A stretch of DNA of 64,000 bases from Citroniella saccharovorans (GCF_035481615.1 NZ_JAYKOT010000003.1:930001-994000), one strand, 5' to 3'. Counted from the stretch's first letter, positions 1 through 8,639 are shown. Translations and numbers: made by a program. Notes: generated by a model not told the origin, from the sequence alone.

Positions 1-403
1 TAATTTTTCCACTTTTATTTGCCACCATAGAAGGAATAACCTTTCTAGACATTAAAAAAATAGATCTTAAATTGGTATCTATTACCCTATCCCAATCTGA
101 AATTTTCATATCCTGTAAAAGTCCAATATAAGAGATGCCAGCATTATTTACTAGAATATCAATACCCTTACTTATCTTGAAAATTTCTTCAAAAAGAGAA
201 TCAACCTCATCTTCTTTCGAAAGATCACATGAAAAAGTATAAACAGACGAATTACAACAAGACTCAATTTTCTCCTTCAAATCCCTTAAAAAATCCATAG
301 ATTTATGCCCAATTAAAAATAACCTAGATCCGTCTTCAGCTAAAGCCCTACTAATTTCAGAACCAATACAGCCCGATGCCCCAGTAACAATAATATTTTT
401 CAA
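1..403 (-). CDS. SDR-family oxidoreductase (FabG/YmfI-like), 3' end cut by the window
   Basis: NAD(P)-dependent short-chain dehydrogenase. About 134 N-terminal residues are visible. The Rossmann glycine motif TGASGCIG is near residue 8, the NNAG motif follows, and DTNLRSIF is near residue 110. The catalytic Tyr-x3-Lys lies beyond the window edge. I chose a TTG start at 401-403 because it has a good GGAGG ribosome site just upstream and no in-frame ATG precedes it. The sequence resembles FabG-type ketoacyl reductases and the YmfI-like group; the substrate cannot be decided from this part. The gene has no visible operon partner, since the region upstream is non-coding. Confidence 0.8.
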   Translation of the reverse strand, partial: MKNIIVTGASGCIGSEISRALAEDGSRLFLIGHKSMDFLRDLKEKIESCCNSSVYTFSCDLSKEDEVDSLFEEIFKISKGIDILVNNAGISYIGLLQDMKISDWDRVIDTNLRSIFLMSRKVIPSMVANKSGKI

Positions 404-748
404 AACACCCTCCAAAAAAATAAATAAAAATAATTTCCTAAATACAAATATATTTTACTTTATAAATAAAAAGAATACAAAAAAGAGTATTTAGAAACAT
501 TATGATGAAATTTAGGATTTAAAAAATAAAAAAACTCATACTAACTTAAATTTAAAATTAAAAAAAATTAGTATAAGTTTTATATTTATAAATATAAAAT
601 TCATGTAAAACAAACGTTACAATTCTAGTCTTATCTTAGTTAAGAGATAAATTTGAAGAAAAATATTTTGAGATGATAATATAAATTATATTATATTTAT
701 TGTATATAAAAATAATCAACTCTATTACTCATATGTTGTGTACCCTCT
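404..748. other. AT-rich intergenic stretch
   Basis: No reading frame or RNA gene is recognisable here. It separates the core SDR gene from decayed conjugative-element DNA. The only structure I see is the hairpin at 531-582. Confidence 0.5.
531..582. terminator. Candidate bidirectional terminator hairpin
   Basis: The arms AAAACTcATACTAA and TTAGTATaAGTTTT are complementary apart from one mismatch, with an A/T-rich loop of about 25 bases. It lies between the SDR gene and the conjugative-element remnant. Confidence 0.45.
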
Positions 749-766
749 TTACTGGATATCCAGTAA
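749..766. repeat. 18-bp perfect palindrome
   Basis: TTACTGGATATCCAGTAA is a perfect palindrome lying 13 bases past the stop of the decayed reading frame that ends at 779 on the minus strand. It could be a protein binding site or a recombination scar; the sequence does not decide. Confidence 0.6.
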
Positions 767-778
767 GAATGGTGCATA

Positions 779-1497
779 TCATTTTGATTTTGAGTCTCTT
801 ACTTCCTTTTCTTTCTGCTCCGACAAAAATAGCTTAATCTGCCCTAAGATAGAAGTCTTCTCTTTCCTTGCGTGAAAGTTATCCTCTACGTCATAAGTTG
901 ATTCAAAGTAATCACTATCTTTAAAATCATTGTCATATCTATCTGGTATTCCGTCATTATCAAGATCTTTTGCATGTGGATCATAAAAGTTTCCATCATC
1001 ATCTATTTCTAGTCCTAGAGCTTGTTTTAAATCTTATTCATCTACTGATACCAGATCATCAAAACTTGACATCTTTATGGCTTCAATCATATCTTTAAGA
1101 GCTTGTGAATTAGATATATCTTCTTCTACAAAAGTTTCTTATCTAATAGCAACATTATCTACATACTGAGTCCATGTTTTTTCTTCCAAATTTACCTCAT
1201 ATTGAATAGAGTGCTTACCATCAGGTGTTTCTGTATAGGCAGGTCCTATATGGCTTAAATCAGGGTATAGTTTGTCAAAGTCTTCATAGCTATTAGATTC
1301 TGAAAACTCATAGTTGGAATAATCAAATATAGCTCTTTTTAAATCTTCTAATAATGGCGACTCATTTTCTAATTCTTCAACTTCTCCCATATCATATAAA
1401 CAGTTATACATGCTATCTATAACTGATTTAGGAGTATAAAAAGCAGTTAAGGTTGATTCTCTGGCACTTAAACACTCTTTTTCAGATAAATTCTCTT
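779..1497 (-). pseudogene. Scar ORF: SNF2/methylase segment fused to an LPD28/DUF4316-like tail
   Basis: The frame opens with ENLSEKECLSAREST...FYTP, the segment that follows the N-terminal part of the giant SNF2-helicase/adenine-methylase of conjugative elements. After YDMG it jumps directly into a different protein tail, with IQYEVNLEEKTWTQYVD and the acidic Asp-rich stretch KDLDNDGIPDRYDND. That tail is typical of LPD28/DUF4316-type conjugative-element proteins. Two in-frame TAA codons interrupt it (1139-1141 and near 1034). I read this as the product of a large internal deletion joining two genes of one element, followed by decay. Family names for the tail are from memory and moderately certain. 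Confidence 0.6.
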
Positions 1498-3345
1498 TTA
1501 AAAATGTTCTTGCTTAAAGCCATTATCCTCCTTTTCTTCATCAAAGACATCGGCAAGACCTCCCCAGCCAACATATTTTTCCAAGACTTGCTGAGCTGCT
1601 AAGTTAGATTTTATCTCTCCATTTTCAATTTTATTTAGCATTGATATAGCTTGAATATTGTTATTTAATCTTTCACTAGGTGTGAGTGATTGAGACATTA
1701 AATCTTCAGAAATAGCAAAATTTTTAATAGAATCAATTTCAGGATTTACCTTTATTTTTTCTTTATCGCCTGTATTATTAGAACTTTTTTCTTGCTGTAT
1801 ATTATCTTTAGAAGAGTTTTCAAATAAATCTGAATTTTGAATTGCTTTTTTATCGGTATTGACAATATTTCTACTTTGATGTATAATTTGTTTAGATTCA
1901 AAGTTAGAAAAGTTCCCAGACAATTGGAGTCTGGCAAAACGTTCTAAACTTTGAATTTTTTCTTTATCAAAATACAAAATTTTATTTTCTTTAATATTTC
2001 TATCTATAAATTTTTCAAAGTTATCTTTACCATAAATGGAAGTAATATAATTTGATTCTAATGTTTCTGCTTCATATATTCCTTTTCCATTAGGTTTTAT
2101 CGTAATCATAATTGGTAGATTATCATTATCTAGCTGAGTAGTCACTAAAACAACACTATCATCTTTAGATAGGCTGTCCATAATAATAGATGGATCATTT
2201 AAAAAATTATTAATATTCACTAAAAAATCTTTTTTAATTTCATGCCAATGCGGATTTTTACCCTTTTCATGCATTGTAGATAAAATATGTTTTTGAGATA
2301 TAAATATAGGTAAATCTTCAAGTCCTACCTTTTTTAGAATATCCAGAGTGCTAGAGCTTATTAAAATAGAATCATATCTATTAGTATTTTTATTAATTGT
2401 ATCTTCTATGCTTTTATTTAATCTTAACTCATTTGAATTAGTAAGAATTTCATAATTATTAGTTTTAATACTGTCTGTATTTGAGTATTTAAAGTTAATT
2501 AAATCTTTATCCCAATAAGCTTCAAATCCATAAAGTACTTCACTCTCAGAAAAAATATCGCTATATAATTTAATTCTTTTTATCAACCAATACTCATGTT
2601 CATTTATTTTTACTACATCACCAACTTTTATAGGTTGTTTTTCTGAAGTTTTTGTTAGATTTTCAATGTTTTCGTCATTAAAAAAAGAAGCTTCATCAGC
2701 TTCCTTTTCTTGTTCTTTATCATTTTCTATGATTCTATTATTTCTTTTATCATTATCTCTGTTAATGCTGAAATCATTGTTTGATACTCTGGATCTTCCT
2801 CCGATTGTATTTTCCAGCTTTTCATCATTAATGGTTTCTCTTTTTTCATAAAGTCCATCGCTTGAATTTGTATTTTTTTCAAGTGTGGAATCAATGTTCT
2901 GTCCCAGTACATTTTTCTGACTTTGTCTAGATTCTCCTCTGTTGAATCCAGTAGATAGTCCAGTCTCATTTTTATCCAGTAAGTTGTCTGATATTTTTCC
3001 AGAAACTCTTGTTCCCTCTCCTCTATCCTGAGCATTGTTAGCTCTTCCATCAGATCCTTCTCCTCGTCTACTAGTGCTAGGTCGAATACTGTCTCCTCCA
3101 AGGTATGATAATATAGAAAGTTGTCTAGGATAGGATTGTCTGGAAGTGGGCCTTCCAGCTTCTCTGGAAATGGCCATTCCAGAATTGGATCTGCTTCCAG
3201 TTCGTCTAGCGAAACTAGGTCTCTCCAATTCTCTGTATCTATTTCTCTCAGTAGTCTTAACATTTTCTCTTCTTTTAACTTCATTTTCATTCCTCCTAGC
3301 TTTATCTTTAATGTTATAATACATTAAATCATTACTTTTTGTCAA
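1498..3345 (-). pseudogene. N-terminal part of a giant conjugative-element protein (MuF-C-like domain plus start of SNF2/methylase region)
   Basis: The open frame has 615 codons. Roughly residues 1-230 are low-complexity and rich in Arg, Ser, Asn and Glu. Residues about 235-300 form a small beta-rich domain (KVGDVVKINEHEYWLI). Residues about 330-480 resemble the MuF C-terminal domain (SQKHILSTMHEKG...IIMDSLSKDDSVV). The end, VLEKYVGWGGLADVFDE, is the hallmark start of the helicase/adenine-methylase module. The frame then breaks near 1498, and the next residues continue in another frame (entry 779-1497). In-frame coding similarity continues upstream of 3345 past a TAA near 3455, so the true N-terminus is also damaged. 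Such proteins act in conjugative transfer; this copy is surely non-functional. Confidence 0.65.
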
Positions 3346-3577
3346 GCTTATTTTCTTTTCAATTGTTTGTAGAAATGAAGCTGATATATCTCTTAGTAAT
3401 TCCCCGAAATCTACTAAATTGCCAATATCAATTCCCTTTAAGTTTTTTTATAATTCTGAAATAGAAGCATTATTTAAATCAGATTCCAAATCTAGTCTTG
3501 AACAAATAGATAATCAATAAATTCTTTTAGTTCTTTAACAATTTCTTCATCTGGATTATTCTTAATATAATCTAATA
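3346..3577 (-). other. Residual coding similarity upstream of the SNF2-type remnant
   Basis: The frame reads NLVDFGELLRDISASFLQ straight into the 3345 frame and is interrupted upstream by a TAA in an A7 run. Nearer 3577 another frame reads LILDYIKNNPDEEIVKELKEF. These look like broken coding DNA rather than a functional spacer. No family recognised. Confidence 0.35.
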
Positions 3578-4267
3578 TTAATTTTCTAAGCCACTATCTT
3601 TTTTTATAATCCTTGAATCAATTCCAGTAATTGCTTTATCATATAACATATTCTTTAATTCAAAATCTTTATCATAAGAATAATAATCACTTAATAGATT
3701 GTTAAATTCTAATAGGTCTTTATCTTTAATAGATAATATTCCTTTTCCATTTGCAATTAAATCTTTATTAGCTATTATGAGTGCTGTTCTTTTATTGCCA
3801 TCCCAAAAAAGTTGAGATTTCATCATCCAAAGCATTCTATCTAAGGATCTTTCTGTTACATTTATATTTTCATTAAATGAGATTAGTTTTTGCTGAACTT
3901 CTATCTTGTCTGGTATATGTGGAATGTAATCAGTGCCACTAATTCCTACATGACCACTTCTTAAAACTCCCCAAGCTAAAGCTTCATCTTTGGCAACCTC
4001 ATAATGTACTTTTGAAATAAACTCTAAATCAATTTCCTTATCAATATTATTTAGAATATACCAACAAGCATGCTTAAGATTTAAAATTGTGCTTACTGTA
4101 GATATATCAGCATTTTGTAAATAACCCTTTTTTAAAATAACATCAGTTTCAGAAAATGTAATATTTAAATTATCAATTCTTGCTGCACTATAAATAGTGT
4201 CTACAATATTTCTTTTTGCTAATCTTATATTATCTAAGACATTCATTTTATACTTATCCTCAAACAT
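3578..4267 (-). CDS. Fic/DOC-family protein with an altered catalytic motif
   Basis: 229 aa. Fic proteins transfer AMP or related groups to target proteins and often form toxin-antitoxin modules. The core motif in this family is HxFx(D/E)GNxR. Here residues about 152-160 read QLFWDGNKR, so the catalytic histidine position holds Gln, while the Asp-Gly-Asn anion-binding part is kept. An N-terminal segment (SAARIDNLNITFSETD) matches the usual position of the inhibitory helix, with Asp in place of the usual Glu. The ATG start follows a GGTGG ribosome site. The protein lies among decayed conjugative-element genes. Loss of the histidine predicts no AMP transferase activity, so it may be an inactive relic or a regulator. 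The frame itself is intact. Confidence 0.7.
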   Translation of the reverse strand: MFEDKYKMNVLDNIRLAKRNIVDTIYSAARIDNLNITFSETDVILKKGYLQNADISTVSTILNLKHACWYILNNIDKEIDLEFISKVHYEVAKDEALAWGVLRSGHVGISGTDYIPHIPDKIEVQQKLISFNENINVTERSLDRMLWMMKSQLFWDGNKRTALIIANKDLIANGKGILSIKDKDLLEFNNLLSDYYSYDKDFELKNMLYDKAITGIDSRIIKKDSGLEN

Positions 4268-4323
4268 ATAATAACCACCTTATATATAATTATATCATTA
4301 GATAAATTTTATTAGCTAATTGA

Positions 4324-4449
4324 CTACCTATCAAAAAAATCTATTTTAAAGTTACCCACTTCTACATAAGCATGGTGTTTTGAACATTTGCCAATAGGTC
4401 CTGCAACATTTCTTGCCAGATCAGGCTTTTCAGCAATGATTAATTTCAA
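4324..4449 (-). pseudogene. Truncated DNA topoisomerase III (TopB) N-terminus
   Basis: Starts TTG at 4447-4449 behind a GGAGGT site and reads MKLIIAEKPDLARNVA, the start of the Toprim domain of type IA topoisomerases of the TopB class carried by conjugative elements. It ends at a TAG after 41 codons. The full family is about 600-700 aa, so more than 90 percent is missing. Confidence 0.7.
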
Positions 4450-4477
4450 AAATTGTACCTCCTTTTAAAGAAAATAA

Positions 4478-4506
4478 AAAAGAGTAGATAAAAATCTACT
4501 CTTTCT
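4478..4506. terminator. Rho-independent terminator hairpin
   Basis: AAAGAGTAGAT and ATCTACTCTTT flank a four-base loop; A and T runs on both sides allow termination in either direction. It sits just upstream of the TopB stub. Confidence 0.65.
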
Positions 4507-4778
4507 TGAGAAAAATATGCAAAATAAGCTTTTATATATACATGCATCTTAAATACTATTTTCACATTATTATAATAACATTTGTTTTTTAATATTTCGC
4601 CCTTATTTAGTTGGTACTTAGTTTGTTTTTAGTTTGGTTTTAGTACTTAATTAAAAATTTTCATCTAATATTAATTTTCTTTTGAAATTAATCTATATAG
4701 TTTTCCTGGAATCTTAAATAAAAATTTTATAAGTTTTGAAAATAAGTATGTTTCGTATGAATCTCACTTTAGTCTTCT

Positions 4779-5267
4779 TTAAAAATTATAGTAAATGTTA
4801 TCCAAATCAAAGCCTTTTTCTATAGCAGGCTCTAAGGCAAATTTAAGTGTTTCGTATGGCATATTCCATTTTTTAGCATATATGACAAACTCATTCAATT
4901 TATTTTCATAAAACATTTTTTCTACTGCTTCATCTGTTCTAGAGGTATCTATTCCAGAATATATAGAATCAAATAAGGCATGGTTTAAAGTAACTAAATA
5001 AAAGCCATCTTTCTTTATATATTCTTCATCCATGCAGTTTGACCAGGTACATATAAACCAATCTCCATTAGACTTTAAATTTAATCTAACTTCTAATACT
5101 CCTAGATCATAGTCAGCACAATAGCCATACCTTGAAAGAGCAGAAAATCCAGTTAGAACATAATTATAATTATAATTTTTAATACATTCTCTAATTGAAT
5201 AATTGTCAATTAATCTACATTGCTCATCTCTATTTAAAGATTTAATATTCTTATCTATTGTAATCAT
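4779..5267 (-). CDS. Hypothetical protein, accessory; possible toxin-antitoxin partner
   Basis: 162 aa. The N-terminal half reads YVLTGFSALSRYG, a phrase reminiscent of AbiEi/AbiEii-type proteins, followed by a mixed alpha/beta C-terminal half ending FDLDNIYYNF. No signal peptide or membrane segment. The start overlaps the end of the upstream nucleotidyltransferase-like fragment by 17 bases, which suggests the two were once translationally coupled. I cannot name the family with confidence. Confidence 0.45.
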   Translation of the reverse strand: MITIDKNIKSLNRDEQCRLIDNYSIRECIKNYNYNYVLTGFSALSRYGYCADYDLGVLEVRLNLKSNGDWFICTWSNCMDEEYIKKDGFYLVTLNHALFDSIYSGIDTSRTDEAVEKMFYENKLNEFVIYAKKWNMPYETLKFALEPAIEKGFDLDNIYYNF

Positions 5268-5912
5268 TATTAATAATCCTCTCTCTTTCTAATATAGACT
5301 CTCTTTCAAGTTTTAAGCTCTTTTCTAAGATTGTTGTAAGAATATAATCAGCTGAGTATTCTTTAATAGGATTAGGCTTATATTTTTCTAATGCTAGCTT
5401 TACCTTTTCTATCCTATCATTATTTTTAAACCAGTAAAAATTTCCTAATTTTCTACCTATTAATTTCATTTCCTTAAGGATTTCAGAATATGAGATTTTT
5501 TCTTCTATGTATTTATCTATTATAAATACATCAAAAATATCTTTTGTACGCCTAATAAGTTTATCTGAAGATATTGAAGCAAATTTATTGCATAGTATGT
5601 ACTTTATAATAGCTTGTCTTTCATTTACACTCCTAATAATGCAATCATTTTTAGCTTTAGATTCATCTATTATCTTATATATTTCATCAATATAACTAAT
5701 ATTCATCATTATCACCTTATTTGAAAGTATATCATATTCTTCAAGGTATTTATATCTTTTATATTTAGTAATATCATTATCGATTTTTAAACTTGGCACA
5801 GATTTCCCTGCTTCTATTTTATTTATACTTATTCTTGATATTCTAATTTTTTACCTAATCTATATTGAAACAACCCCAAAGTTTTCCTATATTCTTCAAT
5901 CTTGTTTCTCAT
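5251..5912 (-). pseudogene. XRE helix-turn-helix start fused to an AbiEii-like nucleotidyltransferase C-terminal part
   Basis: From ATG at 5910-5912 the frame reads MRNKIEEYRKTLGLFQYRLGKKL, then a shift by one base is needed to continue ISRISINKIEAGKSVPSLK, a classic XRE helix-turn-helix. Directly after SLKI the sequence becomes unrelated: ITKYKRYKYLEEYD...IRRTKDIFDVFIIDKYI. This resembles the C-terminal helical half of AbiEii-type nucleotidyltransferase toxins (R-x-KD-x2-D). The N-terminal nucleotidyltransferase motif is missing. I infer a deletion that joined two truncated genes, plus a frameshift. The longest uninterrupted part is 182 codons (5251-5799). Confidence 0.5.
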
Positions 5913-5988
5913 AATCTTGCCCTTCCATTTGATTAATGCTAGTTTATCGTACTTCTCTATATAAATCAAAATTTTTGTGTTATTCATG

Positions 5989-6273
5989 CTAATTTTTCTT
6001 GTTTTCGTTTAATCTAATAACACCTATAAAGTTAAAGTACACTCCGACTTGTTGTTTTTTATCTTTTCCTTCATTCGTAGATATTCCTTCAATTGCATTT
6101 GATGATTTTGTTGATTGAATTTTCGAAACTTCTACCATTTTTTCAAGTATATCTTAAAAATTAGCTACATATAGTTCTTGTTTTCCCTTATACTCATATA
6201 TTTTTGATATTAAATCATACATATTTGCTGGTATATTTAAACAAAGTAATTTTGAATAATTAAATTCTCTCAT
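5989..6273 (-). pseudogene. Scar ORF: Fic N-terminus fused to a serine-recombinase C-terminus
   Basis: From ATG at 6271-6273 the frame reads MREFNYSKLLCLNIP...SSNAIEGI, the N-terminal segment of a second Fic family type. A TAA at 6154-6156 stands where Lys or similar would be expected, and the frame continues. After NEGKDK it changes to QQVGVYFNFIGVI, the C-terminal tail of large serine recombinases; compare QQIDVCFNFIG at the end of the recombinase at 32.2 kb. Two unrelated genes have been joined by deletion. Confidence 0.6.
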
Positions 6274-6290
6274 AAGCTTTCACTACCTTT

Positions 6291-6350
6291 CTCGCCATTA
6301 TGCCATAATTGGCGTATATAAATCAATATTGGCGAGATTATTCTCGCCAT
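6291..6350 (-). promoter_or_regulatory. Operator-like cluster of inverted GGCGA sites upstream of the Fic fragment
   Basis: Four copies of (A/T)TGGCG(A/T) or its complement lie within 60 bases, arranged as two inverted pairs: CTCGCCATTA with TAATTGGCG, and ATTGGCGAG with CTCGCCAT. They sit 18-77 bases upstream of the 6273 start, where an autoregulator would bind. Confidence 0.45.
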
Positions 6351-6656
6351 TTATAAATATTTGGATATGATAAATCAAAAATGGCAAAAAAAATAACTAA
6401 TCCTCTATAATATAAAAGCTCACTCTTGACTTTAATGTATTTTATTATCTTATAAATAACTTAAATTACAAATTGAATATATTTCAATTCTTAATATATA
6501 TTTTTAAAAAATTATATTTAAAAAATTTTTTCAGCCTATTATCAATAAAAAATCTGTGTAATATGAATGAGATTACTTCTCTAATTCAACCTACACAGAT
6601 TAAAAAAACTTTATATTTTTCTTAAATGAAAATAGTAATTCTACACTACATTTCAT
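6351..6656. other. Intergenic stretch with one terminator
   Basis: Very AT-rich and no gene seen. It contains one more ATGGC half-site near 6379 and the terminator at 6545-6607. Confidence 0.4.
6545..6607 (-). terminator. Terminator after the MATE fragment
   Basis: AATCTGTGTA (6551-6560) pairs with TACACAGATT (6592-6601). On the minus strand the stem is followed by a T6 run, so it would end transcription from the MATE gene. Its survival shows that only the 5' part of that gene was lost. Confidence 0.6.
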
Positions 6657-7220
6657 CTAATTTTTTATATTGTCTAAATATTTATTTGCAAAAAAAATTA
6701 ATGTTAAAGTTTCAGTTATAAATATAGCAATTATTAACCCGATAAAAGATAATTTTAAAACAATTATTGTAATAAACATAATCAAAACTGCGAGTGCATC
6801 TATAAATATTGAAGTATATAAAACGAATTTTGATTGATTAATTGCTTGCAAGGCCAATTTATATGAATATGATATACAAGATATTGAATTCACGGCAATA
6901 AAAACTAAGATATATGTTTTCACAATTAATATAACATCTCTATTATCACTAAATAAAGCAACAATATTTTTATTAAATATAAGTATAAAAACTGCACCAA
7001 TAAAATATAATGTTAATGCAAGTCCTGAAGAATACTTAGGATATTTTACCATATTTTCTTTATTTGAAGCTCCACTTTTAATGCTAATCATACTTAAAAC
7101 TGCTGAACCATATACATATTTAAATAAAAATAACAATCCAATAATTGTATTTATTATTACATATCCAGCATAATCTATCGTCCCTATGCAGGGTTCATAA
7201 TCCGTCCAGAATTATGAATA
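6657..7220 (-). pseudogene. C-terminal fragment of a MATE-family exporter
   Basis: About 185 codons in a stop-to-stop frame. They contain several hydrophobic helices (for example ALTLYFIGAVFILIF and LIMFITIIVLKLSFIGLIIAIF) and the MATE-like stretch near GSAVLSMISIKSGASNKENM. Complete MATE multidrug/Na+ antiporters have 12 helices in about 450 aa, so more than half is missing. The sequence breaks off about 30 bases from the leader-distal end of the CRISPR array, with the intact terminator at the 3' side. Confidence 0.6.
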
Positions 7221-7246
7221 AACTGATTGAATATACAAATCAAGTT

Positions 7247-7613
7247 AGTTTAGTCCTATATGAAATTACATAACTCTCAAACCAGTTTACATCAGCTAAC
7301 AACATTATTTTGGTTTTAGTCCTATATGAAATTACATAACTCTCAAACACTCCTCGTTGTATGTTTTTATTAATTTTTGGTTTTAGTCCTATATGAAATT
7401 ACATAACTCTCAAACGGTAACAACATAAGTTGAAAATAAACCATGGTTTTAGTCCTATATGAAATTACATAACTCTCAAACCAAGCTTTCTTATAATCCT
7501 TTTCTCCAATTGTTTTAGTCCTATATGAAATTACATAACTCTCAAACAATGTAGTATCTCCAATCTTTGTTATTTAGGTTTTAGTCCTATATGAAATTAC
7601 ATAACTCTCAAAC
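7247..7613 (-). CRISPR. Type II-A CRISPR array, 6 repeats and 5 spacers
   Basis: 36-base repeats start at 7247, 7313, 7380, 7446, 7512 and 7578 (plus-strand coordinates). Spacers are 30, 31, 30, 30 and 30 bases. Read in the transcribed (minus) direction the repeat begins GTTTGAGAGTTATG and ends GACTAAAAC, the type II-A pattern. The copy at 7247-7282 has two changes at its outer end, so it is the leader-distal terminal repeat. The newest spacer should be 7548-7577, next to csn2. The spacers do not match any other place I could see in the window, so their targets are unknown. Confidence 0.97.
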
Positions 7614-7673
7614 CTCAAATTCAAATTTGAGAGTTATATAGCCTTGACGATGGCTAAATTTCACATAGGTCTT
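7614..7673 (-). promoter_or_regulatory. CRISPR leader containing an inverted degenerate repeat copy
   Basis: The leader is only about 40 bases between csn2 and the first repeat and ends ATTTGAG, which I recall as one of the conserved type II-A leader anchors. On the plus strand 7626-7637 reads TTTGAGAGTTAT, exactly complementary to 7601-7612 in the first repeat. After a 14-base insert (itself a GCC/GGC hairpin) the similarity continues as AAATTTCACATAGGTCT up to 7673, inside csn2. The leader thus carries a split inverted copy of the repeat. Confidence 0.65.
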
Positions 7674-8322
7674 GATCAATTATTCTTAAATGTTCACAAG
7701 TTCTGACTTGTCTTGTGATTTTATTTTGTAGGGCTAAAACTCTAATTTCATTGTAGCATAAGAATTTACTTAGTTCAACTATGTCTTCTTCAGTCAAAAA
7801 GCTATCTAGGTTTACTATTATAAATAATTTTTTATTCAATAGTTCTGAACTTACCTTTATATACTCGATTAGTCTGTCTAATATTGATGTTTTTTCATAA
7901 TCAAATTCTACTGAGAGTGCTTTAAAGAAATTTTGGTAGTTTATTTCATCTGATTTTAGGGAAAATCTAGACCTATACGTTAATTCATCTACAATATTTG
8001 CGACAGCGCTTTCCATTTCTAGCTTTTTTATATACATGTCCTCTGAACATAAGTCTTCTTCAAGCTCTGTATAGAGTTTTTTCAATATAGGAGCTGCATT
8101 GGCTTCTATGTTAAATAGATCGAATATTATATCAGTTGTTTTAGATATATCTATCTTCTTGTAGTCGTCTATAAGTTCAATTTCTTCACTCTCTTTATTG
8201 CTAACTTCTATTAATGTCCTAAGAAAGTTAGCAAAGTGTTCTGTGTTTTCTATAACTAGGGTGTTTAAAGTTTTTGCCTTTATTTCATAGGAGTTTTCAA
8301 AGTATTGGCTCACAAGGTTCAT
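7654..8322 (-). CDS. csn2: CRISPR adaptation protein Csn2
   Basis: 222 aa, the usual size for short Csn2, the subtype II-A marker. Csn2 forms a tetrameric DNA-end-binding ring that works with Cas1-Cas2 and Cas9 during spacer acquisition. The protein is acidic, with the alternating helix/strand pattern of the family and the typical C-terminal segment containing KLFIIVNLDSFLTEEDI. Its ATG overlaps the cas2 stop (ATGA), so the two are translationally coupled. The last codons and the stop lie within the inverted repeat-like sequence of the array leader. Assignment rests mainly on position and length, since Csn2 sequence is poorly conserved. Confidence 0.88.
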   Translation of the reverse strand: MNLVSQYFENSYEIKAKTLNTLVIENTEHFANFLRTLIEVSNKESEEIELIDDYKKIDISKTTDIIFDLFNIEANAAPILKKLYTELEEDLCSEDMYIKKLEMESAVANIVDELTYRSRFSLKSDEINYQNFFKALSVEFDYEKTSILDRLIEYIKVSSELLNKKLFIIVNLDSFLTEEDIVELSKFLCYNEIRVLALQNKITRQVRTCEHLRIIDQDLCEI

Positions 8323-8639
8323 AATATTATAAGTCTCCTATCATCCGTAATATATTCATCTGAAACTTCGCCTACTAATATTTCCATCCTTGAAAATTGT
8401 TTTTCAGTTATAATAAACATTTGAACAAGCCCTTTGGGCGGTTTGTTGTCCTTGACTTTGTTTGCTATCAATTGCGCCATGCTTTGGTTAAATGCAATCT
8501 TTGTGTAGACTGATTCTTGCATCATCATAAAACCATTTTTAATTAAAAATTTTCTAAAGTCTCTGTAGTTTCTCATGTCTGTTGCATTTAAAGTTGGGAG
8601 ATCAAACATTACTATTAGTCTCATATATCTATAGCTCAT
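8319..8639 (-). CDS. cas2: CRISPR-associated endoribonuclease-fold protein Cas2
   Basis: 106 aa ferredoxin-fold subunit of the Cas1-Cas2 integrase. Motifs: RLIVMFDLP near residues 7-15 with the conserved Asp13, and the SVYTKIAFN segment typical of type II Cas2. It overlaps cas1 by 11 bases and csn2 by 4 bases, so all adaptation genes are in one transcript. Confidence 0.95.
   Translation of the reverse strand: MSYRYMRLIVMFDLPTLNATDMRNYRDFRKFLIKNGFMMMQESVYTKIAFNQSMAQLIANKVKDNKPPKGLVQMFIITEKQFSRMEILVGEVSDEYITDDRRLIIL

Noticed and set aside
2727..3290. 187-codon frame overlapping the SNF2-type remnant in another minus frame
   Set aside because: It lies in the low-complexity N-terminal region, and the alternative frame continues directly into recognisable MuF-C and SNF2 segments, so this one is a shadow.
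4779..5799. A complete AbiE toxin-antitoxin pair
   Set aside because: The nucleotidyltransferase catalytic motif is absent and the upstream part is an HTH fusion, so it cannot be a working pair.
7247..7613. Self-targeting spacers
   Set aside because: I compared the five spacers by eye with both strands of the window and saw no convincing match; a genome-wide search would be needed.
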